Source: Anodontia alba (taxonomy: Eukaryota; Mollusca; Bivalvia; Lucinida; Lucinidae). Taken from it: a stretch of 64,000 nucleotides of DNA. The first letter of the stretch is position 1. Each line of letters begins with the position of its first letter. Position numbers and translations under genes: made by a program. The stretch is from positions 77,330,335 through 77,394,334 of the forward strand of contig OZ024827.1 of NCBI GenBank assembly GCA_964016985.1, read 5' to 3'. The notes under the pieces were generated by a model that was not told where the DNA came from, made no database searches, and saw nothing but the letters and a program-made list of their open reading frames with translations. Of this stretch, positions 1 through 10,145 are shown piece by piece.

Positions 1-30
1 CACCCGTACCAAAACTACCCTTAAGTTACA

Positions 31-50
31 CCCCCCCCCCCCCGCCCCCC
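31..50. repeat. poly-C tract
   Basis: Twenty bases of C interrupted by a single G. Simple-sequence tract with no other feature attached. Confidence 0.9.
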
Positions 51-715
51 GAGGTCTTTCCGAATAAGTAGAGTAAATACAGTAATTTGGTCAAATCGAA
101 CCCCCTTCAGAAATCATTCTGGATCCGCCCTTGCAGTGATCTAAAACAGATCAGAGGTATCGTGAGGCAGGGGAATATATGAATAGTTTAATCTGCATAT
201 TGGAAGAGGCGAATTTCAATTTTAGGTATGTCATGATTAAGATATTCCTAGAGAAAAATGACTTAAGTCTTAGCAAACAGTGGAAACCCGCAGAATGCGG
301 CGATGATCTGGGTCTGCACTTTTTGCCAGCGACCCTTTATGGGTATCCAGACTAAACTGGGTTATTCGTATATAATCCATCTGCATGAATATTGAGGCTA
401 AAACGTACATCGACTTCGATCTATCATGTGTTATGCTGCCTTTCTCTGAGACACGACATGTTTAATAAATGTAGACAGTTCGTTCTCTATTACATATACC
501 AAGAAACTAACTGTGCTAATCATGAAAACAATATCCATTAGAGCGACAGAAGATACGTGTGAAAACCCCTGAAGATAAACTTATGACAAACGGAACTCTT
601 CCTTAATACAATTATTGGTCTCATGTTTGGCTAATTTGATCACCTAATCTCAGCGATTTTGTAAAAGTGTTAATATGGCCTTGAACAGTATAGGAAAGCA
701 GCAGGAGTAGCAGCA
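51..715. other. no gene seen; ordinary AT-rich DNA
   Basis: I see no ORF, RNA gene or clear repeat here except the hairpin-module fragment listed at 273-328. Confidence 0.5.
273..328. repeat. degenerate hairpin-module fragment (F-like core)
   Basis: Reads GCAAACAGTGGAAACCCGC, then AATGCGGCGATGATCTGGG, then TCTGCACT. This is a decayed copy of the palindromic core found intact in the F family (for example 62033-62099). The left arm is shortened. Confidence 0.55.
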
Positions 716-945
716 GCAAAAACAAAAACAAAAACACAAACAAAACAAAACAAAAACAAACAAACACACAAAACAAAACAAAAAATAAATAAAAAAATAA
801 ATAAATAAAAAAAAATAATAATAAAAAAAATAATAAAAAAATAAATAAATAAAAAAAATAGATAAATAAAAATAAATAAATAAAATAAAACAAGCAAACA
901 AACAAAGAGAAACAACAACAAGCAACAAAAAAGAAATAAACATAC
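716..945. repeat. A-rich low-complexity block, (CAAAA)n / (TAAA)n
   Basis: About 230 bases made almost entirely of A with scattered C, T and G in CAAAA and AATA patterns. The F/L/Y-rich minus-strand ORFs here are translations of this tract and are not genes. Confidence 0.9.
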
Positions 946-1448
946 AAAACAAACACGGTATAATATGAGATATGAAGGATATTTTGTCACCGTGCACATT
1001 AAGACATTCCTAAGTAGTAAAACGGTTGTTAGAAGTAACAAATAAACAAAAAGCTGATTCACAAAGTACAAATTTGTGAAAAACTCAAATGATGTAGATC
1101 CCTGCATACCGCTGTTTCCTGTTTCCACTCTTTACGATGGGGGTGGCGGGGGTATGCGTGGAGGGTGGGGGCGTTTTGAGGTGCACATTTGCACAATATG
1201 TTAAAAAAGTTTCACTTTCCGACAGGCGTCAGCAACAAAAATTAATATTCATGTACAAATAATCAATTAATAGTTTAGAGCCGACTTATATAGCAGAGCT
1301 CATACCACCCTTGACAGGAAATGTAAGTAACTACGATCTGAGAAACAGAAACAACATCATTATTCTCTTTACAAAAACAGAGGCTTCGCATAGGTCTTGC
1401 ATTCATCGTCTATAGCAATATGGAATTCTCTTGTGATAAAATAGGCTT

Positions 1449-1619
1449 TTGCAAACAGCATAGATCCAGATGAGACGGCTCATAATGAGCCGTCTCATCT
1501 GGATCTATGCTGTTTGACATTCAGTCTTTCAACTTTACATATAAACTTCTTTCCAAGCGATAGTTTTTTTTTAAAGCAGACGACAAATGTCGTCTGAAAT
1601 TTTGCACCGAAAGAGTTAA
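1449..1619. mobile_element. foldback MITE inserted in the LINE fragment (module-1 core, H-type arm)
   Basis: Perfect 31-bp inverted arms at 1453-1483 and 1485-1515 with a one-base spacer; the tip is GGCTCAT/ATGAGCC. The right flank has GCAGACGAC and GTCGTCTG, which are H-family arm sequences, and ends GAGTTAA (TTAA at 1616-1619). The left TTAA is not recognisable. It interrupts the surrounding LINE and so is younger than it. Confidence 0.7.
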
Positions 1620-2042
1620 AACCCACATCCAGAATTCATCATATACTCACATAGTACCTTATTATTTCACGGGAAACGGGTACCTTACAGTATTACTCAC
1701 GAGAATCAGAAATAGCTGTAGCAACTTAAACAATGCTTTATTCGCTAATCACATACGAGATGATCCATCATGTCTCAGTCACAATTAATGGTATTGAAGA
1801 TGCTGACCATTACTTTTTTTAATGTAATAATTACACAAACCAAAGACTTCTAATTTTTTCAAACAACTAGAAAACTCCATCCGCTGAATTTAGAGAAACT
1901 TTTATTTGGTGATCCAAACTCCTCAGAGGAAGAAAATGTCTTTGTTTAGAACTGTTCGACAATATATCAAACCTACAAATAGTTTTAAAACTAATATTGT
2001 CATGTGAAATAAGCCTGCAATTCTCCGGACTCAAACAATGGC

Positions 2043-2044
<2 letters not shown>

Positions 2045-2116
<72 letters not shown>
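2045..2116. repeat. (CT)n followed by (GT)n microsatellite
   Basis: About 58 bases of CT, with one interruption (CACT), then about 13 bases of GT. It lies inside the degraded LINE. Confidence 0.97.
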
Positions 2117-2264
2117 ATGATTATCGTTTGCATTGTTATATGAAACGTACTATTGTCTGGTGTATGTTGGCATTTGTTCTAGCAGTTGTCATCATGTGAT
2201 ATGTTTAATGTTCATGTTGTATGGGAAGGGCCGTAAGTAATGTTGTGACAATATTGCATTATTA

Positions 2265-2622
2265 CAGTGTAACCTCAATGGCTCGAACACGGATGGCTCA
2301 TTTACCGTAGATAACTCGAGCTAGTTTTTGAGTCCGTAGGACATTTCTCCGATAACTCAAGAAAACAAACATTTAGAGATATTTTCTTAATTTATGCTGA
2401 AAATGTATGTTTTGTATACTCATTAGAATCACCTCATCGAGGCGATTCAAATGAGTACACACAACATACCATTATTATGTAAAAGTTGGAACAGACAATC
2501 CTTAATTATCCCCATTTGTCTCCTGACCTGACGCTATGATTAACCCTCAGTGGCTCGAACTACCCATGTCTCGAACAAATTTCCATGGTCTCAAAGATGT
2601 TCGAGCCACTGAAGATCGACTA
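2265..2622 (+). mobile_element. C-family MITE, copy 1 (pogo/Tigger-like ends, TA-flanked)
   Basis: Begins CAGTGTAACCTCAATGGCTC; the right end reads TTCGAGCCACTGAAGATCGA, its inverted counterpart. TA flanks both ends (2263-2264 and 2623-2624). The middle (about 2417-2457) is a hairpin, TACTCATTAGAATCACCTC paired with GAGGCGATTCAAATGAGTA. TA duplication and CAG-type ends fit Tc1/mariner-superfamily (pogo) non-autonomous elements. No ORF. Confidence 0.82.
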
Positions 2623-2624
2623 TA

Positions 2625-2962
2625 TTGAATTTGCAACAAAATAATGATGTTAAAACTAAATATTGTGTAGGTATTACTCATGTTGCATGTTTCAATTGAT
2701 GGGCCACAATTAGATAAAACATACTGTCTGACATAATTATATGTCCAGTGAAGACACACGTTCTGATCAAAGTCTTCGCTATCCGTTTGGGATCGTTGGC
2801 TATCCACAGTTTGTGCAGCTACAAAGGATGATGCGAGTCTTTTTTGGAACGCATGTCAGATATTTGTTTGATTTAATTTTGGAAACGGCAAAATTTCTGT
2901 TTATAATTAGGAACTTAAAGAATTTAGACATTTATGCAATGAGTTATCACAAATCATGCGAA
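2625..2962. other. no feature recognised
   Basis: Unique-looking AT-rich DNA. The short ORFs here show no domain I recognise. Confidence 0.4.
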
Positions 2963-3062
2963 AGTGTGTCTTCGGGCATATGCGGACAGTGAAGGCCCAG
3001 ATCAGCCTGCGCATCCCCGCAGTCTAATCAGGGCCTTCACTGTCCGCTAACAGAATCATTGG
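2963..3062. repeat. G-family fragment
   Basis: GCGGACAGTGAAGGCCCAGA at 2983, then TCAGCCTGCGCATCCCCGCA and an inverted counterpart GGGCCTTCACTGTCCGC. It carries only the first hairpin of G-type elements. Confidence 0.6.
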
Positions 3063-3413
3063 ATACTACAGAATATATGAATGGAGAGCAAAGGCCCGGA
3101 TTATACTTTGCGCGCATGCACAGGATGATATGAATATGTGCATTTTGCGTATGTTCAAAAGCACCTTTTTGCTTGAGGCGGCCCAATAACGCAGGGTATT
3201 GTAAAATCTGTTTTTTGACATGTTAAGTTGGAGGGATACTGTACATTTGCACCCCGCTTTACAATACGATGTATTGGAAGAGTCCAGTTTCAATTTTAGG
3301 TATGCCAGGCTATGTCATTAAGGTATTCCTAGAGCAAAATGGATAAACTTTTTGCAAATATTAGTGACCCTAATCAGACGCCGGTCAAGAATCTGTACTC
3401 TATACTGTTAGTA

Positions 3414-3600
3414 CGATCAACCTCCTTTAAACCGACACTCGATACAACGACCCCGGGACAACGATATAATTCGTTACAATGGTAATTTGACTGGCACGAA
3501 AGTTTCGCTCAAAAGGTGACAGGTAATCCAAAATTATGCAAGAATATTGTATCTAATCTTTCAATAATCCAATATTTTGGATATTTCTTCGAATCGTATC
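3414..3600. mobile_element. E-family repeat, copy 1
   Basis: Shares GATACAACGAC, CAAAAGGTGACAG and AATTATGCAAGAATATTG, in that order, with 8317-8490. Wording such as CGATACAACGA resembles pogo/Tigger terminal repeats, but I cannot find a right terminus. Confidence 0.55.
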
Positions 3601-3668
3601 TAACAAATATGCAAAACATATGTTCGAAAAAATAAAACAAAGCCTTTCTTACATATCATTCTGCTCAA

Positions 3669-3734
3669 CCTCGGTAACCCAGGTGTGACCATGAATGGAG
3701 TGTAACGTAATGGGTCACACCTGGGTTACCGAGG
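3669..3734. repeat. perfect 22-bp inverted repeat with 22-bp loop
   Basis: Left arm 3669-3690 starts CCTCGGTAACCCAGG; right arm 3713-3734 is its exact reverse complement ending TTACCGAGG. Probably the core of a foldback element whose termini I could not define. Confidence 0.85.
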
Positions 3735-4084
3735 ATGCATTCTGCTATGTTTCAGAATGCAACAACAAATGTTGGATAATATATTCTTTGACATGAATGC
3801 GTCCGTGATGCGAACAGTACTTTCTTGCATACATTGTACTAGACCGGGGTTTCCACGATTTTCACCAGTGCTGACAAGCTAATCGTACAACGCATATAAG
3901 AGCTGCACTTTGGTCGCGTCAAAAGCCTGACAATTGATGTCATTTTATGTTTCGTCGGACGTCGACGGGAAACGCCGAAAACAGTCGTCGATGACATTTG
4001 CTTCTTTGGAAGGTTAAGGAAATCCTTACAAATGCTATATTTTTTCCAGTTAAATCAGTTTTACTTAAAAATCTGTATTAGTGT
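3735..4084. other. no feature recognised
   Basis: No repeat family or ORF of note. A short sequence (about 3955-4000) is relatively GC-rich (GTCGGACGTCGACGG) but matches nothing I know. Confidence 0.4.
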
Positions 4085-4540
4085 CAAAAGGTACGCAGGA
4101 GAAAAAATCGGTCATGCGTTTTCGGTGTAGAGTGAAAAATCCGTTCCTAGGGATACATGTAACTGTTCGGCATCACCCAGCAAGCCTCGTGATGTCAAAC
4201 AGTAAAAATGTTGTTTTTTTTTTCAGTCTGCATCTGACACTCATGAAATATTTTATATTATTGCATACCAGATAAAGAAATCCGTTTTTTTTTTATTACA
4301 GAAGATAGAAAGTCTTTTCTTGCGCAACAGAAATTCTTTTCTTGCACACCAGATGAGGAAATCCTGGATTTTACTCTGGGATAGAGATTCTTATCCTATG
4401 CAAGGTAAGATGAAAATTCTCACATGTTAGATGTGTACTGGAATGAATAGGAAGCCTCGTACGCCATCTTTAAGGTTTACATCCCGTAGCTAATATAATC
4501 CCTATATGGCGGACGTCAGCATTCGAAGTGACTGTATTAT
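4085..4540. mobile_element. L-family foldback repeat, copy 1 (degenerate)
   Basis: Contains AAAGGTACGCAGGAGAAAA, AAAAATCCGTTCCTAGGGA, GGCATCACCCAGCAAGCCTC and later ATGGCGGACGTCAGC, in the same order as the L copy at 4980-5475 and 7192-7560. Arms are eroded and T-tracts have expanded. Confidence 0.6.
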
Positions 4541-4546
4541 TAAATA

Positions 4547-4879
4547 CAGTCGACTCCCATTATCTCGAATTCCAAGGGACTCACGGAAACACTTCGAGAT
4601 ATCCGTACTTCGACATATCAGAGTTGACAGAGTGAGGAAAACAATAAATTGAACAACCGCATTTAAAAAATGAATATGTAATTTGACTCCTGGTTAGAAA
4701 TATATATATAAAATAATGTGGAAAAGAGGAGAAATTGTTCCTGAGGAGCAATTTCTCCTCTTTTCCACATTATTTTGTTACCTGTTGTCATAGTTTCATG
4801 TTAAAACAGGGACCAGATTTTCACTTCGAGATAGGCGGTAATTCGAAATAAGCGAGTTCGAGATAACGAGGTTCGACTG
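4547..4879 (+). mobile_element. B-family MITE, copy 1
   Basis: Starts CAGTCGACTCCCATTATCTC and ends GATAACGAGGTTCGACTG, with TA on both sides (4545-4546, 4880-4881). The centre is a near-perfect hairpin: GGAAAAGAGGAGAAATTG, a short loop, then CAATTTCTCCTCTTTTCC. No coding capacity. The CAG ends and TA flanks place it with pogo/Tigger-like MITEs. The family has nine copies in this window. Confidence 0.88.
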
Positions 4880-4979
4880 TATATATTTTTGCACAGTTTA
4901 TTTCACAATTAAATCTCAATGTTTCGGCTGATTAAAGCCTTTTTCAAAAGAGTTAAGTAATATTAAAGTCAACGTTCAG

Positions 4980-5376
4980 AAATGAAAGGTAAGCAAGAAA
5001 AAAAAATCTATCATGGGGATGAGGGATAGATAGAAAAATCCGTCCCTCGAGATCACAGTCTGGCATCACTCGGGAAGCCTCGTGATGCCAGACAGTGAAC
5101 TTCGGGGCGGATTTTTCTATCTACACCTCACACCTATGATTCTTGCATATCAGATAAAGAAATCCGCGGTTTTCACCGGAGACAAAAAGAAAATTCCTAT
5201 CCTACCCATCCTATCCCACCCAGGCTGAAAAGGAAAACCCTCGTGTGGTTGATCAATGTGTTGGTTGTATAGGCCGTCACGTAACTCTGTTGCTAAGCTA
5301 AAGTCATGGCGGCTTGACATTCAAGATGGCGGATGTCAGCTTCGTTGTGTATCGGAGGAAGTAAATCAATGAAAAG

Positions 5377-5412
<36 letters not shown>

Positions 5413-5475
5413 ACTGGAAATTATTGAAAGGTATGCAAGAATGTATAATGGGTGTGCAAAGCCACGTGATGCCAG
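4980..5475. mobile_element. L-family foldback repeat, copy 2, left portion
   Basis: Imperfect hairpin at about 5023-5125: GATAGAAAAATCCG ... AGTCTGGCATCAC against GTGATGCCAGACAGTG ... CGGATTTTTCTATC. A second unit then begins (TGGCGGATGTCAGC, GGAAATTATTGAAAGG) and is interrupted by the LINE at 5476. It resumes at 7192. Confidence 0.68.
5380..5411 (+). repeat. (A)32 homopolymer
   Basis: Thirty-two consecutive A. It replaces the short CATGATCG-like segment found in the sister L unit at about 7465, so it is an expansion inside L and not the LINE tail. Confidence 0.9.
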
Positions 5476-7191
5476 GGACTTATTTTTTAAATTAAAACAA
5501 AATGGCATAGATGGTGACCTACTTGAATGGATTAGTGACTACTTGAGTGGTAGAAAGCAAAAGATGGTCATAAGAAATACTTTATCAAGCTTAATGAAAG
5601 TAGAAGCTGGGGTTCCTCAACGGTCTGTCCTAGGCCCTCTATTATTTTTAGTGTATATTAATGATATAGCTGAATCACTTCTTAGTCTTACTAGGTTATT
5701 TGCAGATGATAGCTCGTTGTTTTATTCTGCAGCTACTATTAAAGACATCGAAGGTATTATCAATCACGAGTTACGCATGCTAGTAAGTTGGGCAGCACAG
5801 TGGTTAATAAATTTTAACCCACTAAAAACTGAAGTAATGCTTTTTACTTTAAAATTTATTGAATCTTTTCCTAACATAATTTTTGATGGTACACCCATAA
5901 AATTCGTAACAGAACACAAACATTTAGGTCTTACATTTAGTAGTAATGGACAATGGCACTGCCATATTGAAAACATAATTAAAAGTGCATCTAAAGTTAT
6001 TGGTATAATGCGGAAACTTAAATTTACATTCAGTCGTGTTGCTTTGAACCAAATATACTTATCATATTCACTGCCAATTATCGAATATTCATGCGTTGTA
6101 TGGGATGGCTGCACAGTACAAGATATCAGTTCTCTTCAAAAACTTCAGAATGAAGCCGCCCGCATAGTAACAGGCTTAACAAGATCGGTTTCATTAGACA
6201 ATCTATATAGAGAATGCGGTTGGGTGTGACTTGCAGAAAGATGCAGGCAACAAAAACTTATTTTCATGTACAAATCAATCAATGGTCTTGTTCCTACATA
6301 CGTATCTAACCTGATTCCTCCTTCGGTTGGAGAAATAAGTACCTATACTCTACGAAATCAACAAAATATTACTGTTCCCCTCTGCAGGACTGAAATTTCA
6401 CGTAAATCATGTATTCCATCATCTATTTCTGCATGGAATTCTCTTGATATAGAACTACGTAATTCACCATCCCTAGCAAGTTTTAAATATCAGCTGAAAA
6501 AGCTTCAAAATAATTCAAGTGTTCCAACATACTATCGAACTGGTAGCAGATATCTCTCAGTTTTACATGCTAGAATTAGAAATAATTGTAGTAATTTACT
6601 ATCTGATTTATATATAAATCATTTGTCAACTAGTCCTACTTGTAGTTGTTCTGAAGAGGTCGAAGATGCAGATCATTATTTCTTTAATTGCCCAAATTAC
6701 AATAATGAGAGAGATGCACTTTTGCGAGCTACTAGGGATTTCTATCCATTAAATATTTATACTCTTCTGTTTGGAGATGAAAATCTGACAGCTGAAGAAA
6801 ATACTATTATTTTCACAGCCGTACACACGTTTATTAAGGATACCAGAAGATTCACCAACTAGCTTGCTGCTAACTTAAGTCCAGCATGACATTCCATCAT
6901 TATCTTATTACATTTTTTGGTTAATTATTTACTTTACTTTTCTCATCACCTCATATTAGCTATCATCTTTTAAAAATTATGTATTGTATATTTGTTTTCG
7001 AATCCATTAATTTGTTAAACAATCACTCCATATCAAGTATTTAGATAATGTTTCTTTATTTGCCATTATCATGTGTCTGTTATTGTTGTAATAAAACTTT
7101 GTAGGGGGAGGGCCGTAACTAACGTTGGTAGAACTTGTGGCCCGACCCCATTGCCATGAAATGATGCAATAAAAATATGTTTATACTATAC
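5476..7191 (+). mobile_element. 5'-truncated LINE insertion with target-site duplication
   Basis: TGCCAG occurs at 5470-5475 and again at 7192-7197. The L-family sequence reads continuously across the gap (GTGATGCCAG then ACAGTGA). The insertion therefore starts inside the RT domain and ends with a 3' UTR carrying GGGAGGGCCGTAACTAACG, AATAAA-type signals and a short A/T-rich tail. It has no 5' UTR, ORF1 or endonuclease, as expected for 5'-truncated target-primed insertion. Confidence 0.8.
5477..6862 (+). pseudogene. LINE reverse transcriptase, 3' part of ORF2 (one in-frame stop)
   Basis: A single reading frame of about 460 codons, broken once by TGA at 6227-6229 and continuing in the same frame to TAG at 6860. 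RT blocks are clear: GVPQRSVLGPLLFLVYINDI at about 5610 (the usual GVPQGS has R for the second G) and the catalytic FADDSS at about 5700. No RNase H domain follows. The C-terminus has CSC ... DHYFFNCPNY, a Cys/His cluster shared with the minus-strand fragment at 46580. The GVPQGSVLGPLLF signature and absence of RNase H suggest the CR1/L2/Jockey group; I cannot choose the clade without a tree. Upstream in-frame codons (5333-5476) belong to the L repeat and the A-tract and are not part of the protein. Enzymatically dead: truncated, with a stop. Confidence 0.88.
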
Positions 7192-7560
7192 TGCCAGACA
7201 GTGACCCTTGGGACGGATTTTTCTATAACCACCGAGCACCCATGAAAGATTCTTATAATTCTACCCCCCCCCCCACATCCTACCCAGGGGTAGGATGTAA
7301 AGAAAAGCTTCACGTGTGGTCGATCAATGCTTTGGTTGTACAGGACGTCACCTAATCCTGTTGCTAAGCTGATGTCATCGCGGCATGAAAAATGACGCCA
7401 ACTTTCAAGATGGTGGTCATCAACTTCATTGTGTATCGAAGGGGTACTATGTTTAAAATCAATGAACATGATCGACAAACTCTGGAATTTCAAAGGTATG
7501 CAATAAAGAAAATCTGTCATGGATGTTTGGTGCGTATAGAAAAATCCGCTCTGATCAAAC
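7192..7560. mobile_element. L-family foldback repeat, copy 2, right portion
   Basis: Resumes at TGCCAGACAGTGACCC directly after the LINE, then GGACGGATTTTTCTAT, a CTACCC tract, and AAGATGGTGGTCATCAAC. A further unit follows (AAAGGTATGCAATAAAG) and ends in a hairpin arm, AGAAAAATCCGC, near 7542. Confidence 0.65.
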
Positions 7561-7602
7561 AGCTCCTATTTCCTCAGGCACGCCTCTTCCAATATTTAGG
7601 GC

Positions 7603-7984
7603 CATTACGAAAACACGCCTATTCAAATATAAAGAATTTTTCACCTCCAAAAACTGAAAATTTTCAGATAAAAAACTCTGATATTTTTCATATTTCTGCT
7701 CAAAACATAGATTGTGGGTACTCGTTAGAACCGCCTCGGCGAGGCGGTTCTAACGAGTACCCACAATCTATATTTTAAGCAGAAATAAGAAAAATAATGT
7801 ATACCCCTGTAAACCCCAGTTTTACTATATAAAACCGCCTCGGCGAGGCGGTTCTAACGAGTACTCACAATCTATGTTTTAAGCAGAAATAAGAAAAATA
7901 ATGTATACCCCTGTAAACCCCAGTTTTACTATATAAAAGTGGGGTTTAAGGGGGTCAAGATTATATAGGCGTGTTTTCGTGATG
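7603..7984 (+). mobile_element. A-family foldback MITE, copy 1, with internal duplication
   Basis: Ends are CATTACGAAAACACGCCTAT and its inverse ending CGTGATG. The core is a long hairpin: TTTCTGCTCAAAACATAGAT, then GTGGGTACTCGTTAGAACC, then the tip GCCTCGGCGAGGC, then the mirror arm. A second smaller hairpin lies in the right half (TAAACCCCAGTTTTACT ... AAAAGTGGGGTTTA). No ORF. The type length elsewhere is about 280 bp; this copy is longer because 104 bp is duplicated. Confidence 0.9.
7731..7938. repeat. 104-bp tandem duplication inside A copy 1
   Basis: 7731-7834 (from the hairpin tip through CTATATAAAA) is repeated at 7835-7938 with very few differences. The junction follows AAAA, in the loop of the CCCC/GGGG hairpin. 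Confidence 0.88.
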
Positions 7985-8316
7985 AAACGCCAATTTCTAA
8001 ACAATTTCAATGACAATCTCATTGAGAAGGTGCTTATTTCCCTAGACATTAATAATGGCTGAACACAATAACAATTATTAGCTTTTACGACCTTTTATAT
8101 TATCCGAATTAGGCGAAAACTGAAAGCAATTAACTAACATTTGTCTTAATTATATATAATAAACAACGATTGTGAAATAAAAACTGTCTCTGAAAGTTGT
8201 TTGTCTGTTTTATTTTTTGCGTAATTAGACGCTAAACTAAATTAAGACCCCAAGTAGAGAAAACAACGAATGTTAAAGGTGAAGGCATATCGTAGGAGCC
8301 GTAACGTAAGAAAACA
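7985..8316. other. no feature recognised
   Basis: AT-rich DNA without ORFs or repeats I can identify. Confidence 0.4.
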
Positions 8317-8490
8317 TAGTCAACCCTCATTATATCGATACCCGATACAACGACACAATTTGTTATAATGACAATCTGAATGTCACGAAACCTTCGCGCA
8401 AAAGGTGACAGTAAATGAGAAATTATGCAAGAATATTGCATTAAAACCTCAAGCAACATATGCTTTGGATATTTGTTAGAATCGCCTCAG
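8317..8490. mobile_element. E-family repeat, copy 2
   Basis: Begins AGTCAACCCTCATTATATCG and continues GATACAACGAC, CAAAAGGTGACAG as at 3414. It ends TGTTAGAATCGCCTCAGTGA, which is one arm of the hairpin core seen in families A and C. Confidence 0.6.
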
Positions 8491-9440
8491 TGATGTACGG
8501 GTATCTTGGATACATCCTACCAAGTTTCGAGTCAAGTGGCCTTTCGGGTCAGGAGAAGAATTTTAAAATAGATTTTCAAGATTGCAGCAATTGCGACCAT
8601 CTTGAATTTCGTTCGGAACAATTTTAACTATTTTAATTTACAAGTCGCCCCAATACTTCCCACTAATTTTCGAGTCCAAAAAATTGGCCTTCCGGTTCAG
8701 GATAAGCAGTTTAAAATAGATTTTCAAAATGGCTGCCATTGGCGGCCGTCTTGGACCTCCGATCGAAACCAATTGCACCATTTTTGATCTACAAGTTGCC
8801 CCAATACTTCCTACCAAGTTTAGAGTTAATTGGCGTTAGGTTCAGGAGAAGCTCAAAACGGATTTTCAAAATGGTGGCCATTTTGTACTTCCGATAGAAA
8901 TGATGTTAGCTAATGTAGCTCTACAAAGCGCCCCAAGTTTCGAGTCAAATGGCAGATCGGTTCAGGGGAAGAAGCGCAAATAGATTTTCAAGATGGCGGC
9001 CATGGTAGCCATCTTGGATTTCTGATCGGAACAATTTTAGCTATTTTTGATCTACAAGTTGCCCCGATACTTCCTACCAAGTTTCGAGTCAACTGACCTT
9101 TCGGTTCAGGAGAAGAAGCGCAAATAGAGTTTGAAGATAGTGGCCATGGCGGCCATCTTGGATTTCCAATAGGGACAATTTTAACTATTTTTGATCTAAG
9201 TTGCCTCGATACTTCCTACCAGGTTTAGAGTCATTTGGCCTTTCGGTTCAGGAGAAGAAATGCAAAATAGATTTTCAAGACGGTGGTCATGGCGGCCATC
9301 TTGGATTTCCGATCGAAACGATCTATTTTTAATCTACAAGTTGCCCCGATACTTACTACCAAGTTTAACGACGGACGACGGACGACGGATATTGACTGAT
9401 CACAATGGCTTACCTAGAACACTTCGTGCTCAAGTGCTTT
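8490..9440 (+). repeat. ~140-bp degenerate tandem array (YY1-like motif repeats)
   Basis: About seven units anchored on CTTCCTACCAAGTTTCGAGT (near 8515, 8655, 8805, 8930, 9070, 9210, 9350). Each also carries TTCAGGAGAAGAAG, AGATTTTCAAGATGGCGGCC and GGCGGCCATCTTGGATTTC. The array closes with ACGACGGACGACGGACGA and GATCACAATGGCTTACCT. I recall comparable arrays as common in bivalve genomes. Short ORFs here are frame accidents of the repeat. Confidence 0.82.
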
Positions 9441-9598
9441 TAAAACACGTGAAAATCAAATTAAATCATTGTGATGAAACAAGAATGAGAGCTCGTGGCA
9501 ATCACATCAGATACTAGCAGCTACAGCTGAAGAAAGCCACCAGTTGAACCAAGGAGAAAATCCTGGCTCTTTTTCAATTTCTTTTGCATACAATACTT

Positions 9599-10111
9599 CC
9601 CAGCAGGTTGTTTGCCACATAACATTGAAACAACGTTGTTTCAACTACTATCCTTTCCTTTGAAAAGACGTATTTCGTTTGACGTTTTATCTTATATAAA
9701 GATGTTTTGTTCTGATTGGACATATCTTATCAGGAACCATTTGTCTTTTCTGTTTCTGCACTTTGTTTTCAAATAATTACAGTAAAAATAATTTTATGGC
9801 CAAAAGTGGTTTTGACCTATGCAATTTCTATAGTAAATCGGATTTTTGGAAATTTGGATTTTATTAGAAATTAGTTTTGCTTTTCTTCACTGATTTTACA
9901 TTATTGATGTTCCATAACAATACAGTGAAAGAATTAGAAATTTTAAATAAGTGGAACTTGTTGAAAACCAGCATCCGAAAACTTTTGCATGATTTGCAGC
10001 CATTTTACTATGTGGAAATATGATTTTTTTTCTATTTTATTAAACACAGGAACAGAATAAAACTTATTGTGCATAGGTATTCCCGACAAATAATTTTGCT
10101 TTGAATCGTGA

Positions 10112-10145
<34 letters not shown>

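Larger units (their letters stand above)
1216..2262 (+). pseudogene. degraded LINE 3' fragment (C-terminal RT ORF region and 3' UTR)
   Basis: Collinear with the better preserved LINE at 5476-7191. Shared stretches include CAACAAAAA followed by ATTCATGTACAAAT near 1240, TGGAATTCTCTTG near 1420, the region encoding a GluAspAlaAsp/AspHisTyr motif near 1795 (GAAGATGCTGACCATTAC), and the 3' UTR phrase GGGAAGGGCCGTAAGTAATG at 2224. It has many frameshifts and stops and is split by a foldback insertion at 1449-1619 and by a CT microsatellite. It is an old, dead copy from the CR1/L2/Jockey side of the non-LTR elements. Confidence 0.72.

Noticed and set aside
621..1128. Long Phe/Leu/Cys-rich minus-strand ORFs that look like membrane proteins
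   Set aside because: They are translations of the A-rich tract at 716-945 in three overlapping frames.
3669..3734. Stem-loops as transcription terminators or riboswitches
   Set aside because: Perfect long palindromes without adjacent genes in an animal genome fit foldback elements better.
5333..5476. N-terminal 47 codons of the RT ORF as part of the LINE protein
   Set aside because: The TGCCAG duplication and L-repeat continuity show that this segment precedes the insertion. It includes the (A)32 run.
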